Shown here: positions 16,076-24,360 of the stretch, one piece after another
Numbering within the stretch: position 1 is the stretch's first letter
Layout: every line of letters starts with the position of its first letter
Assembly (NCBI GenBank): GCA_038522375.1
Contig: JBCBKE010000045.1
Coordinates: forward strand, 1-24,368
DNA: 24,368 nucleotides
Direction: 5' to 3'
Source of the DNA: UBA5336 sp038522375
GTDB taxonomy: Bacteria; Pseudomonadota; Alphaproteobacteria; Caulobacterales; Hyphomonadaceae
The notes under the pieces: generated by a model
What the model was told of the DNA's origin: nothing
The model's database searches: none
Seen by the model: only the letters and a program-made list of their open reading frames with translations
Translations under genes and position numbers: made by a program

Positions 16076-17343
16076 CCCGCATACTAGCGATCGTCCTCCC
16101 CATCCTGATCCTCGGCGTCCTTGGGTTTGGCGGCGTGGTCCTTCTGGGAGCCCTGGCGCCCGAACCCGAGGAAGCCGATGCGCCCCCGCCAGGGTTGGCG
16201 GTCTTTGCAGAAGCGATTTACCAGGACGATCTCCGGCTCACAGTGGTGGCGCAGGGCGAGGTCAGGCCCAAGCGCGAAATCCTTGTCGCGCCGCAAATTG
16301 CGGGGCGCATCGCCTACATATCTCCCAATTTTGTCGATGGCGGCTTTATCCGTCAGGGCGAAACCCTCGTTAGACTGGAGGCGGCCGACTATGAACTGGC
16401 GGTGACGCGGGCACGTTCTGCCGTCGCCAGCGCAGAACAAAGGCTGGCCCGCGAACAGGCCGAAGCAGAAATCGCGATCCAGGACCTTGAAGACCTCGGC
16501 ATAACCGATGCAAGCCCCCTGGCCCGGCGCGAGCCGCAGCTCGCCGAAGCTCAGGCCAGCCTAGACAGCGCGAAAGCCCAACTTGCAGAAGCTGAGCTGG
16601 CGCTGAACCGCACCGCGATCACGGCGCCGTTCTCTGGCCGTGTTGCTGAACAATCGGCGGATTTCGGACAGTTCGCCAGCCCGGGCCAATCACTGGGGTC
16701 GATCTTCTCAACGGATGTTGTCGAGGTGGCTTTGCCGATTACGGATGATGAGATCGGCCGGTTGAACCTTCCGTTGGCCTTCGCGGAGTCCGAGGCAACG
16801 CCCGGCCCCCCCGTCGTATTCGAGGCCAATGTGGCCGGAAAGCCCCGGCAATGGCAGGGACGTATCGCGCGGACAGCCGCCGCCCTTGATCCGCGGACCC
16901 GGCTGATTACCGTCATTGCAGAGCTCGACGACCCCTATGGCACAGGATCTGACGATGGGGTGCCTATGGCACCGGGCGCGTTCGTCAGTGCTACCATACA
17001 GGGCGAAGTCATTCCGGATGTGAAAGTCGCACCCCGCGGTGCTTTGCGCGGCGAGGATGAAATCTACATCGGGAATACCGAGGACGGGACGATGTCGATC
17101 CGCAAGGTCGAAGTGGCCTTCACCGATGAGACGGGGGCCTACCTGTTCAGCGGCGTGGAACCAGGAGAGTTGGCAATCGTCAGCCCGATCCAGGCAGCGT
17201 TCGACGGCATGCGGGTAAAATTGCTGGAGCGTATGGCCGATGGTAGCGTTGTGACCCACGAGGTTGGCGAAACATCAGACGCAACGTCCCCGCCACCAAC
17301 CGCCGCAAGGTTGGCGGGTAATGGAGAAGGGACGCCACAATGA
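16072..17343 (+). CDS. RND efflux periplasmic adaptor subunit (membrane fusion protein)
   Basis: This HlyD/AcrA-type adaptor links the inner-membrane pump to the outer-membrane channel. It is 423 residues with an uncleaved N-terminal membrane anchor at about 5-27 rather than a lipobox. A lipoyl half-motif near 62-105 (GEVRPKREILVAPQIAGRI) leads to a coiled-coil hairpin at about 110-185 rich in Ala, Glu and Gln. The second lipoyl half, TAITAPFSGRVAEQSADFGQ, is followed by beta-barrel and membrane-proximal domains. The last 35 residues are low-complexity and probably disordered. It overlaps both neighbours by ATGA. It has no convincing Shine-Dalgarno of its own, so translation probably depends on coupling. 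Confidence 0.93.
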   Translation: MTRILAIVLPILILGVLGFGGVVLLGALAPEPEEADAPPPGLAVFAEAIYQDDLRLTVVAQGEVRPKREILVAPQIAGRIAYISPNFVDGGFIRQGETLVRLEAADYELAVTRARSAVASAEQRLAREQAEAEIAIQDLEDLGITDASPLARREPQLAEAQASLDSAKAQLAEAELALNRTAITAPFSGRVAEQSADFGQFASPGQSLGSIFSTDVVEVALPITDDEIGRLNLPLAFAESEATPGPPVVFEANVAGKPRQWQGRIARTAAALDPRTRLITVIAELDDPYGTGSDDGVPMAPGAFVSATIQGEVIPDVKVAPRGALRGEDEIYIGNTEDGTMSIRKVEVAFTDETGAYLFSGVEPGELAIVSPIQAAFDGMRVKLLERMADGSVVTHEVGETSDATSPPPTAARLAGNGEGTPQ

Positions 17344-20300
17344 ACGGTATAGTTGCCTGGTTTGCGAGAAACTCGATTGCGGCCAATCTCCTGATGATCG
17401 TCGCCTTTGTCGGCGGCACCTTCAGCTTTTTCAGCATGGAGCGGGAAATGTTCCCGACCGTGCCGGTGGCCGGCGCCTCGGTGACCGTCACCTGGCCCGG
17501 CGCTAGCCCGCAGGAAGTTGAAGAGCAGATTATCACTCGCATCGAGGAAGCGGTGGCTGACATTGACGGGCTGGACCGCATCACCTCAATCGGATCGGAG
17601 GGCGGCGGCGTCGTCAATATCAGGGGCCGCGACGACATCGACATGATCGAGTTTCTCGACGAGATCAAACTGCGGGTCGACCAGATCGATAACCTTCCCC
17701 AGGCCGCATTCCAGCCGCGGGTCCAGCGCTGGGAGCAACGAAACTGGTATTTCGGCACGGCCGTTTATGGCGATATCGACGAATTGGAGCTCAAGCGTAT
17801 CGCCGACGGCGTTCGCGATGACATTGCAGAACTCGCTGGCGGGGAGTTGGCGATCGTGCAGGGCATCCTCGGCGAAGAGGTGTCTATTGAGGTGTCTGAA
17901 GAAACGCTCCGCCGGTACAATCTCACCCTCGCGGACGTGGCAGCTGCGGTTCAGAGCGCGTCGCTGAATTCATCGGGAGGCGGTATCAAGACTGCGACCG
18001 GCGATGTGGCGATCCAGGCCCGAAACCTCGCGGACACGAGTGCGCAGTTCGAGCGGATCATCGTCAGCCAGACACCGGAAGGCGGCGTCATCCGGGTTGG
18101 CGACATTGCCGATGTGATCGATGGTTTCGTTGATGACGAGCTGGTCGCTACCCATAACGGCGTTCCCACCGCCTGGGTGTTTGTTGTCTCCCCGAACAAG
18201 ATGCAGATTGTCGAGTACACGGACGGCTTCAAGGACTATATCGAGCGCGCCAACGACCCTGCCAACGGCATCCTTCCCGAAGCGGTAAAGATCGATATCC
18301 TCTGGGATGACAGCGACATCTTCAAGGCCCGGATGGAAACGATCTCCGGAGCGGCCTTCACTGGCGGGATTCTCGTTCTCATCGTTTTGATCCTGTTCTT
18401 GCGCCCGATCGTCGCCTTCTGGGTCACCGCGGGCATCTTCACCGCCTTTGCCGGCGGCATCATGTTGCTCCCGCTGTTTGGCGTGTCGTTCAACATCCTG
18501 TCCACATTTGCGGTGCTGCTGGTGATTGGCGTGGTTGTCGACGATGCCATCATCGTTGGCGAGAACATACACCGGGAGGTCGAAAGCGGTCGAAGGCAAG
18601 GGGTCGATGCCGCGATCATCGGCACGCAATTGGTCCTGAAACCCGTCATGTTCGGTGTGATTACAACGGTGATCGCCTTCCTGCCCTGGGCCTTCCTGAC
18701 CGGGCCGACGCGAAGTTTCACCGAACAGATCACCTTCGTTGTGGTCTCTGCCCTCGCCTTCTCGATCATCGAGTGCATGCTGATCCTGCCTGCTCACCTC
18801 GCACACCTCAAACCCCAGCGGTTTGACGGACCGGGCGGTGGTCTCATGAAAATTCAGCGTAGCATTGCCGACAGCCTGCTCTGGTTCGCGAACAATGTTT
18901 ACAAGCCTGCGCTAGAACTCGCCATTGCGTTCCGCTATGCGACGGTCGCCATCTTCATCGTCATGTTCCTTTGGGCGGCGAACCTTGTTTCCAACAATTT
19001 CGTGCCCTTCCGGTTCATGCCTGAAATTGAAGGCGGCCTCATCCAGGTCACGATCGAATTGCCCGATGGCACACCGTTTTCCCGGTCCGAGCAGGTACGG
19101 GCACAAATCGAGAATGGCGTTGATCTCCTCACCGTAGAAATGCGGGAGCAGTATGCACCGCTGTCGGACGAGTATCCGGCTCTGAAGGACGGGCTTATCG
19201 ATGGGGCATCGGTGGCCGCGTTTGGGCGCGAGGTGCAAGCCTGGGTTGGTTTGATTGCGCCTGAGGAGCGGCCGAAAACAATCTCGACGAAAGACGTCAC
19301 CCAGAGGCTGCGAGAACTGGTCGGTCCGATTCAGGATGCCGAGGAGATCAGTTTCGATTTCACCCAGAATGACGAGCAATCTGGTATCCGAATTTCGCTC
19401 AATCACCCTGATCTGGATATGCTCCGCGACGCTGCACGCGATCTCAAGGCCCAGTTGGCGACCTATTCGACCACGTTCGATGTCGGCGACAACCTGTCGT
19501 CTGCGGCGGAAGAGCTACGGGTAACCCTGAAACCGGGAGCGGAGTCCCTGGGACTGACGCTGGCGAATGTGACGGACCAGATCCGGGACGCGTATTTCGG
19601 ACGCCTTGTCCAGCGACTGCCCCGTGATGGGGAAGACGTGGAGGTTCGGGTGCGACTGCCGGAAAGCGAGCGCCGCAGTCTCGACAGCATCGATAACCTT
19701 AGAATCCGAACGCCCGATGGCCGCGCTATTCCCGTTGGCCAGGTTGCCGAGTTCACCTTCGCGCCCGGGATCAACCGCATTGTCCGGCGTGACCGGACCC
19801 GGTCGGTAACCGTGAGGGCTGAACTGACCGATGACGTCCGCAGCCAGATCATGGACGATCTGGAGCGCAATTACTGGCCGGGATTCAGGGACCGCTATCC
19901 CGAGGTTAACCGCGGAATTGCCGGCGGCTTTGAAGAAGAGCAACGCTTCTTCGGTGAAGTTGTCCGGTTCACCTGGATTGCGCTTGGCGCCATGTATATC
20001 CTGTTGGCCATCGCCTTCCGGTCCTGGTCGCAGCCCCTTCTGATCCTGACGGCCATTCCGTTCGCCTATGCGGGTGCCGTCTTTGGCCACGGTCTCTTTG
20101 GCGTGCCGCTTGCCATGTTCTCGTTCTTCGGCATTGCCGCAGCTGGCGGTGTTGTGATCAACGACAATCTCGTCCTGCTCGATTTCATAAACCGAAGGCG
20201 GGCGGAGGGCGCAGGCGCGGTCCAAGCGATTGTGGATGGGTGTGTTGCCCGGTTCCGGCCGATCCTGCTCACGTCCATCACCACTTTTGTGGGTATCCTG

Positions 20301-20588
20301 CCGCTGATCGCAGAACAGTCAGTGCAGGCCCAGTTCCTGAAGCCGATGGTGATCTCGCTAGGTTGCGCGGTCAGCTTTGCCCTGTTTGTTTCGCTGCTGA
20401 TGGTGCCATCGCTCTATGCGGTGGGGGTCGAGATCGGACGGATTTTCCGCTGGAGCTGGGGCGGCCGACCGTTCCGCCGGATTGGCGAAACCTATTCGGG
20501 TGAGGTCTATCTCGACGAAGAGGCAACCATGGGCAGTTCCGTAGAGGGACCAGCCACTGGTGGGCCGACCCTCAAACCCGCCGAATAG
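17340..20588 (+). CDS. HAE1-type RND efflux transporter permease
   Basis: This proton-driven inner-membrane pump of the AcrB/MexB superfamily is 1082 residues, full length. A membrane segment at about 12-32 is followed by a large periplasmic porter domain, a first membrane block at about 338-485, a second periplasmic domain and a second block at about 875-1055. The proton-relay aspartates are present as VVVDDAIIVGENIHR with Asp401 and Asp402. The matching segment in the second half reads GGVVINDNLVLLDF with Asn941-Asp942-Asn943. Substrates cannot be told from sequence; hydrophobic drugs, detergents or solvents are typical for HAE1 pumps. The sequence motifs fit HAE1 better than heavy-metal (CusA-type) pumps. 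AAGGGA lies 7 bases before the ATG. Confidence 0.95.
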   Translation: MNGIVAWFARNSIAANLLMIVAFVGGTFSFFSMEREMFPTVPVAGASVTVTWPGASPQEVEEQIITRIEEAVADIDGLDRITSIGSEGGGVVNIRGRDDIDMIEFLDEIKLRVDQIDNLPQAAFQPRVQRWEQRNWYFGTAVYGDIDELELKRIADGVRDDIAELAGGELAIVQGILGEEVSIEVSEETLRRYNLTLADVAAAVQSASLNSSGGGIKTATGDVAIQARNLADTSAQFERIIVSQTPEGGVIRVGDIADVIDGFVDDELVATHNGVPTAWVFVVSPNKMQIVEYTDGFKDYIERANDPANGILPEAVKIDILWDDSDIFKARMETISGAAFTGGILVLIVLILFLRPIVAFWVTAGIFTAFAGGIMLLPLFGVSFNILSTFAVLLVIGVVVDDAIIVGENIHREVESGRRQGVDAAIIGTQLVLKPVMFGVITTVIAFLPWAFLTGPTRSFTEQITFVVVSALAFSIIECMLILPAHLAHLKPQRFDGPGGGLMKIQRSIADSLLWFANNVYKPALELAIAFRYATVAIFIVMFLWAANLVSNNFVPFRFMPEIEGGLIQVTIELPDGTPFSRSEQVRAQIENGVDLLTVEMREQYAPLSDEYPALKDGLIDGASVAAFGREVQAWVGLIAPEERPKTISTKDVTQRLRELVGPIQDAEEISFDFTQNDEQSGIRISLNHPDLDMLRDAARDLKAQLATYSTTFDVGDNLSSAAEELRVTLKPGAESLGLTLANVTDQIRDAYFGRLVQRLPRDGEDVEVRVRLPESERRSLDSIDNLRIRTPDGRAIPVGQVAEFTFAPGINRIVRRDRTRSVTVRAELTDDVRSQIMDDLERNYWPGFRDRYPEVNRGIAGGFEEEQRFFGEVVRFTWIALGAMYILLAIAFRSWSQPLLILTAIPFAYAGAVFGHGLFGVPLAMFSFFGIAAAGGVVINDNLVLLDFINRRRAEGAGAVQAIVDGCVARFRPILLTSITTFVGILPLIAEQSVQAQFLKPMVISLGCAVSFALFVSLLMVPSLYAVGVEIGRIFRWSWGGRPFRRIGETYSGEVYLDEEATMGSSVEGPATGGPTLKPAE

Positions 20589-20616
20589 GCGATAGCGACG
20601 TGTGGGGTACGGCGCT

Positions 20617-20636
20617 GCGCTGGCGGGTCTCAGCGC
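20617..20636 (+). terminator. GC-rich hairpin after the efflux operon, doubtful terminator
   Basis: GCGCTG and CAGCGC form a 6-bp stem with an 8-base loop, 28 bases past the permease stop, and outer GGC/GCC could extend it. No T-run follows, so it is not a standard intrinsic terminator. The rest of the 180-base gap to the next gene (20589-20768) shows nothing else I can support. Confidence 0.22.
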
Positions 20637-20768
20637 TGCCGCCGTATGGCCATGAAAAAGACGGGTTTACTTTACAGGTAGTTCAGGTGGCGACGCTAGG
20701 GTTCGCGAAGGGCTGCGGGGCCGAAGTTGAAACCACATTGTGAAATCCAGCGTCCCGAGTCCCAAACT

Positions 20769-21284
20769 GTGTTCAAAGCTCTGCCGTTTCTCGCGCGTCT
20801 TGCGTCTCTTGCTGCCGTTCTGGGCGTCCTCTCCTCAGGCCCAGCCCTTGGCCAACCCATCGTGAAGATTATCAACTTCACCGCTGATTGGTGTCCGAAC
20901 TGCGCGGTTCTGAATCCGAAACTCGACGCGGCACTCGCTGATTTTGCCGAAGGCGAAATACTACGGGTCGATCTCGATCTCACCGCCAGCCAATCGACCG
21001 ATGAGGCCGAACGCCAGCAGGCCTTTCGAGATGCAACGGCATTGGCGCAATTCCATCAGGCTGAATACCTATGGGACTGGTATGGCGGGCTCACCGGTCT
21101 TGCGGTGTTCATTGCCGCCGACAATGGCGAGCCGATTTCCTGTGCGACACGCCAGTTGAGTGTTGAAGACATCGAAAGCCGCTTGAATGAAGCAAAGGTC
21201 CTGGCCCTTCGTGCGCCACAAGGTTCGCGAAAACCGGCCGGCCCTGACTGCCCATCCCCGGAAGAACTGAGCGCGACGCGATAG
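20769..21284 (+). CDS. Small exported thioredoxin-like protein with CxxC motif
   Basis: From the GTG start chosen here this is 171 residues. A hydrophobic signal peptide covers about 1-28 (LARLASLAAVLGVL core, ALG-Q cleavage), followed by a thioredoxin-like start KIINFTADWCPNC with Cys42 and Cys45, then EGEILRVDLDL. The W-C-x-x-C motif suggests a periplasmic thiol-disulfide role or redox sensing, but the rest diverges from DsbA, DsbE or thioredoxin A and the partner is unknown. Two further cysteines lie in the C-terminal half. The start is uncertain: a TTG at 20727 would add 14 residues in front of the signal peptide and neither has a strong Shine-Dalgarno. It follows the pump in the same direction after a 180-base gap and is convergent with kef, 15 bases apart. 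Confidence 0.72.
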   Translation: MFKALPFLARLASLAAVLGVLSSGPALGQPIVKIINFTADWCPNCAVLNPKLDAALADFAEGEILRVDLDLTASQSTDEAERQQAFRDATALAQFHQAEYLWDWYGGLTGLAVFIAADNGEPISCATRQLSVEDIESRLNEAKVLALRAPQGSRKPAGPDCPSPEELSATR

Positions 21285-21299
21285 AAAACCGGGTCTGGC

Positions 21300-23054
21300 C
21301 TATTCAGCTGCCTCGGCAGGCGCGCCAGCCTTTGCATAGGCGGTCTCTCGCGCTGTCGCGATCCGGTCCCTGACTGTATCTATACCGTATCCGAACTCGG
21401 ACAGGGCCCGACTGGCGAGTTGCAAACCCGCTTCGATGGCATCGGGGATCACATGGGTCGCACCGGCCGCCAGAAGGGCATCGGCATGTTCGGTATCCCT
21501 TGCCCTTGCGAGAATGGGAGCATCAGGGCGCAGGGTTCGAACTGCCCTCACCATGGCTTCGGCGCTAGTGGGGTCGTCCACGGTGACCACGAACATGGCT
21601 GCCCCATGGGCCCCGGCCTTTTCCAGCATTTCAGGCCGGGCGGCATCGCCGTAATAGACCTTCCACCCCTTCTCCCGCTCACTGGCGACACGCATGGCAT
21701 CCCGGTCGAGGGCGACCAGGTCGGCTTCCTCGCTTTCGAGGATCCGGGCGATCGAATGGCCCACACGCCCGAAGCCCGCAAGAATCACATGACCCTCGAG
21801 ATCGGCATAATGGGTTGCGTCTATCTGGTGCGCCGAAGCGGCATCTGTCCGTTTGGCGATCACCTGGCCGAGCCGGCCGAGCGCCGGGGTGATCAACATG
21901 GACAGGCCGGCAATCGCTGCGAGGATCGAGATTGTCTCTTGGTCAACCACGCCGCCGACACTGGCGGCTCCGAGGATCACGAACGCGAACTCGCCCGCCG
22001 GGGCCAGCAGGAAACCGGCCTCGATCATCTCCTTGCGGCCGGCAAAAAGCCGGCAGGCGCCCATGGCGATCGCGAGCTTCACCACCAGAAGCGCCACCAA
22101 CCCAAGCAGAATGATACCGCTGTTTTCGGCCATGACCGGCAGGTTCAACCCCATGCCGACCGTCATGAAGAACAGCCCCAGCAGGAGGCCCTTGAAAGGT
22201 TCGAGGTCGATTTCGGTCTGGTGCTTGTATTCGGTTTCCCCGAGCAGAACGCCCGCCAGGAAAGCACCGAGGGCGAGCGAGAGCCCGGCGCTGGCTGTGA
22301 TCACCGCACTGCCGACCACAGCGAGCAGCGCGAGGGCCATGAGTTGGTCGCGTCCGCCCACATGGGCGGCGAGTTTGAACACCCGGCGAAGCGCGAAACG
22401 GCCAATGACAAAGATAACCAGGATGGCCACAAAACCCTGCCACAGGGCCTGGAGAATTACGTCGGCCAGTGCTCCATCGTCTTCCCGGCTGGCAAAGCCC
22501 ACGAAGATCAGAATAGGTGCCACCAGCAGATCCTGGAACAGCAGCACACCCAGGGCCGTTCGGCCCGTGGCGGTGGCGGCGCGGCGCTCCTCGATGAGCA
22601 GCTGCATCACGATCGCGGTGGATGACAGCGCGAAGGCGAGGCCGATCGTGGCCGCGGCCGGGCCCGAATATCCGAAGGCAAAGGCGACGACGCCGATAAA
22701 AACGGCCGAAACCCCCGACTGCAGGGCGCCGGCCCCAAAAACGAGGCGGCGGAGTGCCCAAAGTTTTTCGAAGGAAAACTCCAGCCCCAGCAGGAACAGA
22801 AGAAAGAGTACACCCAATTCGGCGAAAGGCGCAGCCGCCCCTGGCTCCGTGATCGACAAATAGCGTAGCCAGGGGATCGTATCGCTGAGTGCGCCTATGG
22901 CATGGGGCCCCAAGATGACCCCGGCGATGACAAACCCCGCCACCGCGGGCACCTTCAAAAGCCGGATAAGCGGCACGACCACACCGGCCGCGACCAGAAA
23001 CACGATCGCGTCCTTGATGATCACTTCCTGTCCGGCCGCTACAGGGCTCGCCAT
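21300..23054 (-). CDS. Kef-type monovalent cation/proton antiporter (CPA2)
   Basis: A potassium/proton antiporter-like protein of 584 residues. The N-terminal sodium/proton exchanger domain has about a dozen membrane segments to residue 400, with LLFQDLLVAP at 171-180 and EPFKGLLLGLFFMTVGM at 285-301, both typical of KefB/KefC. The C-terminal regulatory nucleotide-binding (TrkA-N) domain carries GFGRVG at 427-432 and Asp450 after the second strand. In enterics these domains gate potassium efflux in response to glutathione adducts; whether that applies here is unknown. An in-frame upstream codon could add 21 residues, but the ATG at 23054 has AGGGGG just upstream and starts the protein normally. 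It lies 102 bases downstream of nrdB. Confidence 0.9.
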   Translation of the reverse strand: MASPVAAGQEVIIKDAIVFLVAAGVVVPLIRLLKVPAVAGFVIAGVILGPHAIGALSDTIPWLRYLSITEPGAAAPFAELGVLFLLFLLGLEFSFEKLWALRRLVFGAGALQSGVSAVFIGVVAFAFGYSGPAAATIGLAFALSSTAIVMQLLIEERRAATATGRTALGVLLFQDLLVAPILIFVGFASREDDGALADVILQALWQGFVAILVIFVIGRFALRRVFKLAAHVGGRDQLMALALLAVVGSAVITASAGLSLALGAFLAGVLLGETEYKHQTEIDLEPFKGLLLGLFFMTVGMGLNLPVMAENSGIILLGLVALLVVKLAIAMGACRLFAGRKEMIEAGFLLAPAGEFAFVILGAASVGGVVDQETISILAAIAGLSMLITPALGRLGQVIAKRTDAASAHQIDATHYADLEGHVILAGFGRVGHSIARILESEEADLVALDRDAMRVASEREKGWKVYYGDAARPEMLEKAGAHGAAMFVVTVDDPTSAEAMVRAVRTLRPDAPILARARDTEHADALLAAGATHVIPDAIEAGLQLASRALSEFGYGIDTVRDRIATARETAYAKAGAPAEAAE

Positions 23055-23092
23055 GGGTCCCCCTTTACGGCCGCAGGTTATCCAGACCGTCC

Positions 23093-23121
23093 ATTTAAGC
23101 GAACGCCGTGGGCGCACGCAA
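23093..23121 (-). promoter_or_regulatory. Candidate promoter for the Kef-type antiporter gene
   Basis: Reading on the minus strand, TTGCGT (23116-23121) and TTAAAT (23093-23098) are separated by 17 bases, giving fair -35 and -10 matches. The leader to the ATG would be about 30 bases. It suggests the antiporter can be transcribed separately from nrdB. Sequence evidence only. Confidence 0.35.
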
Positions 23122-23156
23122 TTAGGGGATATCCCTGCGGCGCATTGTTCCGGGCC

Positions 23157-24191
23157 TTACTCGGCCGCGACCGTCCTGTTTGCCATGGCCTTGTCGAACT
23201 GGCCCCAAACGCCATTGTCGCCGTGCCAGTCTCCCTTGGTTGCGCCCTTGGAGTATTCGGTGGCGCGTTGTTCGAAGAAGTTGGCGTGCTCGACCCCGTT
23301 CAGGATCTCAGACAGCCAGGGCAGCGGATGGTCCTTGATGCCGTAGATCGGCTCCAGCTTGAGTTGGCCCAGGCGCCAGTCGGCGATGTAGCGGATATAG
23401 TTCTGGATATCCTCTGGGGTCATCCCCTCCACTTCACCGGCCTCAAAGGCCAGTTCGATGAACTTGTCTTCCAGGCTGACCGTCGTCTCGCAGCACTCGC
23501 GGATATGGTTGCCGAGCTTTGGCGTCATCACGCCGGTTTCGGCGCAGAAGGTGTGGAACAGCTTGATCATGCCTTCACAGTGAAGACTTTCATCCCGGAT
23601 CGACCAGGTCACGATCTGTCCCATGCCCTTCATCTTGTTGAAACGCGGGAAATTCATCAGCATCGCGAAGCTGGCAAACAGTTGCAGCCCCTCGGTGAAG
23701 CCCCCGAACACCGCCATGGATGTGGCAATGTCTTCATGGGTCTCACAGCCGAACTGGCCGAGATAGTCGTGCTTGGCCGCCATCTCCTCATATTCCATGA
23801 AGGCGGAGAACTCGGTATCGGGCATGCCGATGGTTTCCAGCAGGAGCGCATAGGCAGCGATGTGGACGGTTTCCATGTTGGAAAACGCCGATAGCATCAT
23901 GGAGACCTCTGTCGGTTTGAACAGGGGCATGTAGTTTTCCATGTAGTTCGCGCCGACTTCCACATCCGACTGGGTGAAGAACCGGAAGATCTGCGTGAGG
24001 AGGTTCCGCTCCTTGTCGTTGAGCTTGATCGCCCAGTCCTTGCAATCCTCACCCAGGGGCACCTCTTCGGGCATCCAGTGGACCTGTTGCTGGCGCTGCC
24101 AGAATTCGAATGCCCATGGATAGCGGAACGGCTTGTAGGCCCGTGACGGGGTGAGAAGGCCGGGGCGGTCGGCAGCGGTATCAAAGGCCAT
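23157..24191 (-). CDS. nrdB: NrdB, class Ia ribonucleotide reductase beta subunit (R2)
   Basis: This is the radical-generating subunit of aerobic ribonucleotide reductase, which with NrdA makes deoxyribonucleotides. The 344-residue protein has all the metal ligands: Asp76 in TQSDVEVG, Glu107 and His110 in METVHIAAY, Glu167 in GFTEGLQ, and Glu201 and His204 in RDESLH. The radical Tyr114 sits at the expected spacing E-x-x-H-x-x-x-Y, so this is a tyrosyl-radical enzyme, not the Phe-bearing class Ic form. The C-terminal tail after YSKGATKGDW is the segment that docks to NrdA. The ATG has GGAG about 10 bases upstream. nrdA is not in the window and would lie beyond the right edge or elsewhere. Confidence 0.96.
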   Translation of the reverse strand: MAFDTAADRPGLLTPSRAYKPFRYPWAFEFWQRQQQVHWMPEEVPLGEDCKDWAIKLNDKERNLLTQIFRFFTQSDVEVGANYMENYMPLFKPTEVSMMLSAFSNMETVHIAAYALLLETIGMPDTEFSAFMEYEEMAAKHDYLGQFGCETHEDIATSMAVFGGFTEGLQLFASFAMLMNFPRFNKMKGMGQIVTWSIRDESLHCEGMIKLFHTFCAETGVMTPKLGNHIRECCETTVSLEDKFIELAFEAGEVEGMTPEDIQNYIRYIADWRLGQLKLEPIYGIKDHPLPWLSEILNGVEHANFFEQRATEYSKGATKGDWHGDNGVWGQFDKAMANRTVAAE

Positions 24192-24239
24192 GGGGCAAAC
24201 TCCAAGAGAATCATGGGGACAAACGAACCAGTCCCTGTT

Positions 24240-24255
24240 TCGCTATATATGGTGT
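24240..24255. promoter_or_regulatory. NrdR box upstream of nrdB
   Basis: The 16-mer TCGCTATATATGGTGT closely matches the palindromic NrdR consensus ACACTATATATAGTGT (12 of 16, with the central CTATATAT intact). It lies about 50-65 bases upstream of the nrdB start, where NrdR boxes typically overlap the promoter. NrdR is the ATP/dATP-sensing zinc-ATP-cone repressor of ribonucleotide reductase genes. The nrdR gene itself is not in the window. Confidence 0.75.
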
Positions 24256-24271
24256 CTCAAAGGTAAATGGC

Positions 24272-24287
24272 ACGCAAGGTGTTGGGG
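24272..24287. promoter_or_regulatory. Degenerate second NrdR box candidate
   Basis: ACGCAAGGTGTTGGGG matches the NrdR consensus at roughly half of its positions and starts 32 bases from the first box, about three helical turns. NrdR boxes usually occur as pairs at this spacing, and the second is often weaker. The match itself is poor; spacing is the main support. Confidence 0.3.
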
Positions 24288-24314
24288 TCTAGTGGTGCAC
24301 AGAGCGTCGCACCC

Positions 24315-24323
24315 TGTGGATAG
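24315..24323. promoter_or_regulatory. DnaA-box-like 9-mer upstream of nrdB
   Basis: TGTGGATAG is the reverse complement of CTATCCACA, one mismatch from the DnaA box TTATCCACA. DnaA control of nrd genes is known in E. coli. Several one-mismatch boxes are expected by chance in a window this size, so only its position is suggestive. Confidence 0.3.
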
Positions 24324-24342
24324 CGACCGTTTTACGGCGCAA

Positions 24343-24360
24343 GCGCGGGGATGTCCGCGC
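24343..24360. terminator. GC-rich hairpin at the right edge, possible end of an upstream gene
   Basis: GCGCGG and CCGCGC form a 6-bp stem, extendable by a G-T pair, around a short loop, 150 bases upstream of nrdB. On the minus strand only two T residues follow, so it is a weak terminator at best. The region 24192-24368 otherwise holds the NrdR and DnaA-like sites and no recognisable gene. Confidence 0.22.

Noticed and set aside
21420..22625. 401-codon plus-strand open frame opposite the Kef-type antiporter gene
   Set aside because: Its product is a low-complexity His/Gly/Gln/Glu-rich sequence with no membrane segments or motifs, typical of an antisense shadow of a membrane protein gene.
23078..23086. 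TTATCCAGA as a DnaA box upstream of the antiporter gene
   Set aside because: One mismatch to consensus is expected about five times by chance in this window, and there is no reason to expect DnaA control here.
23126..23135. Perfect palindrome GGGATATCCC between nrdB and the antiporter gene
   Set aside because: With no loop it cannot be a usual terminator hairpin, no T-run follows, and a 10-bp palindrome is not rare enough to call an operator without a known binder.
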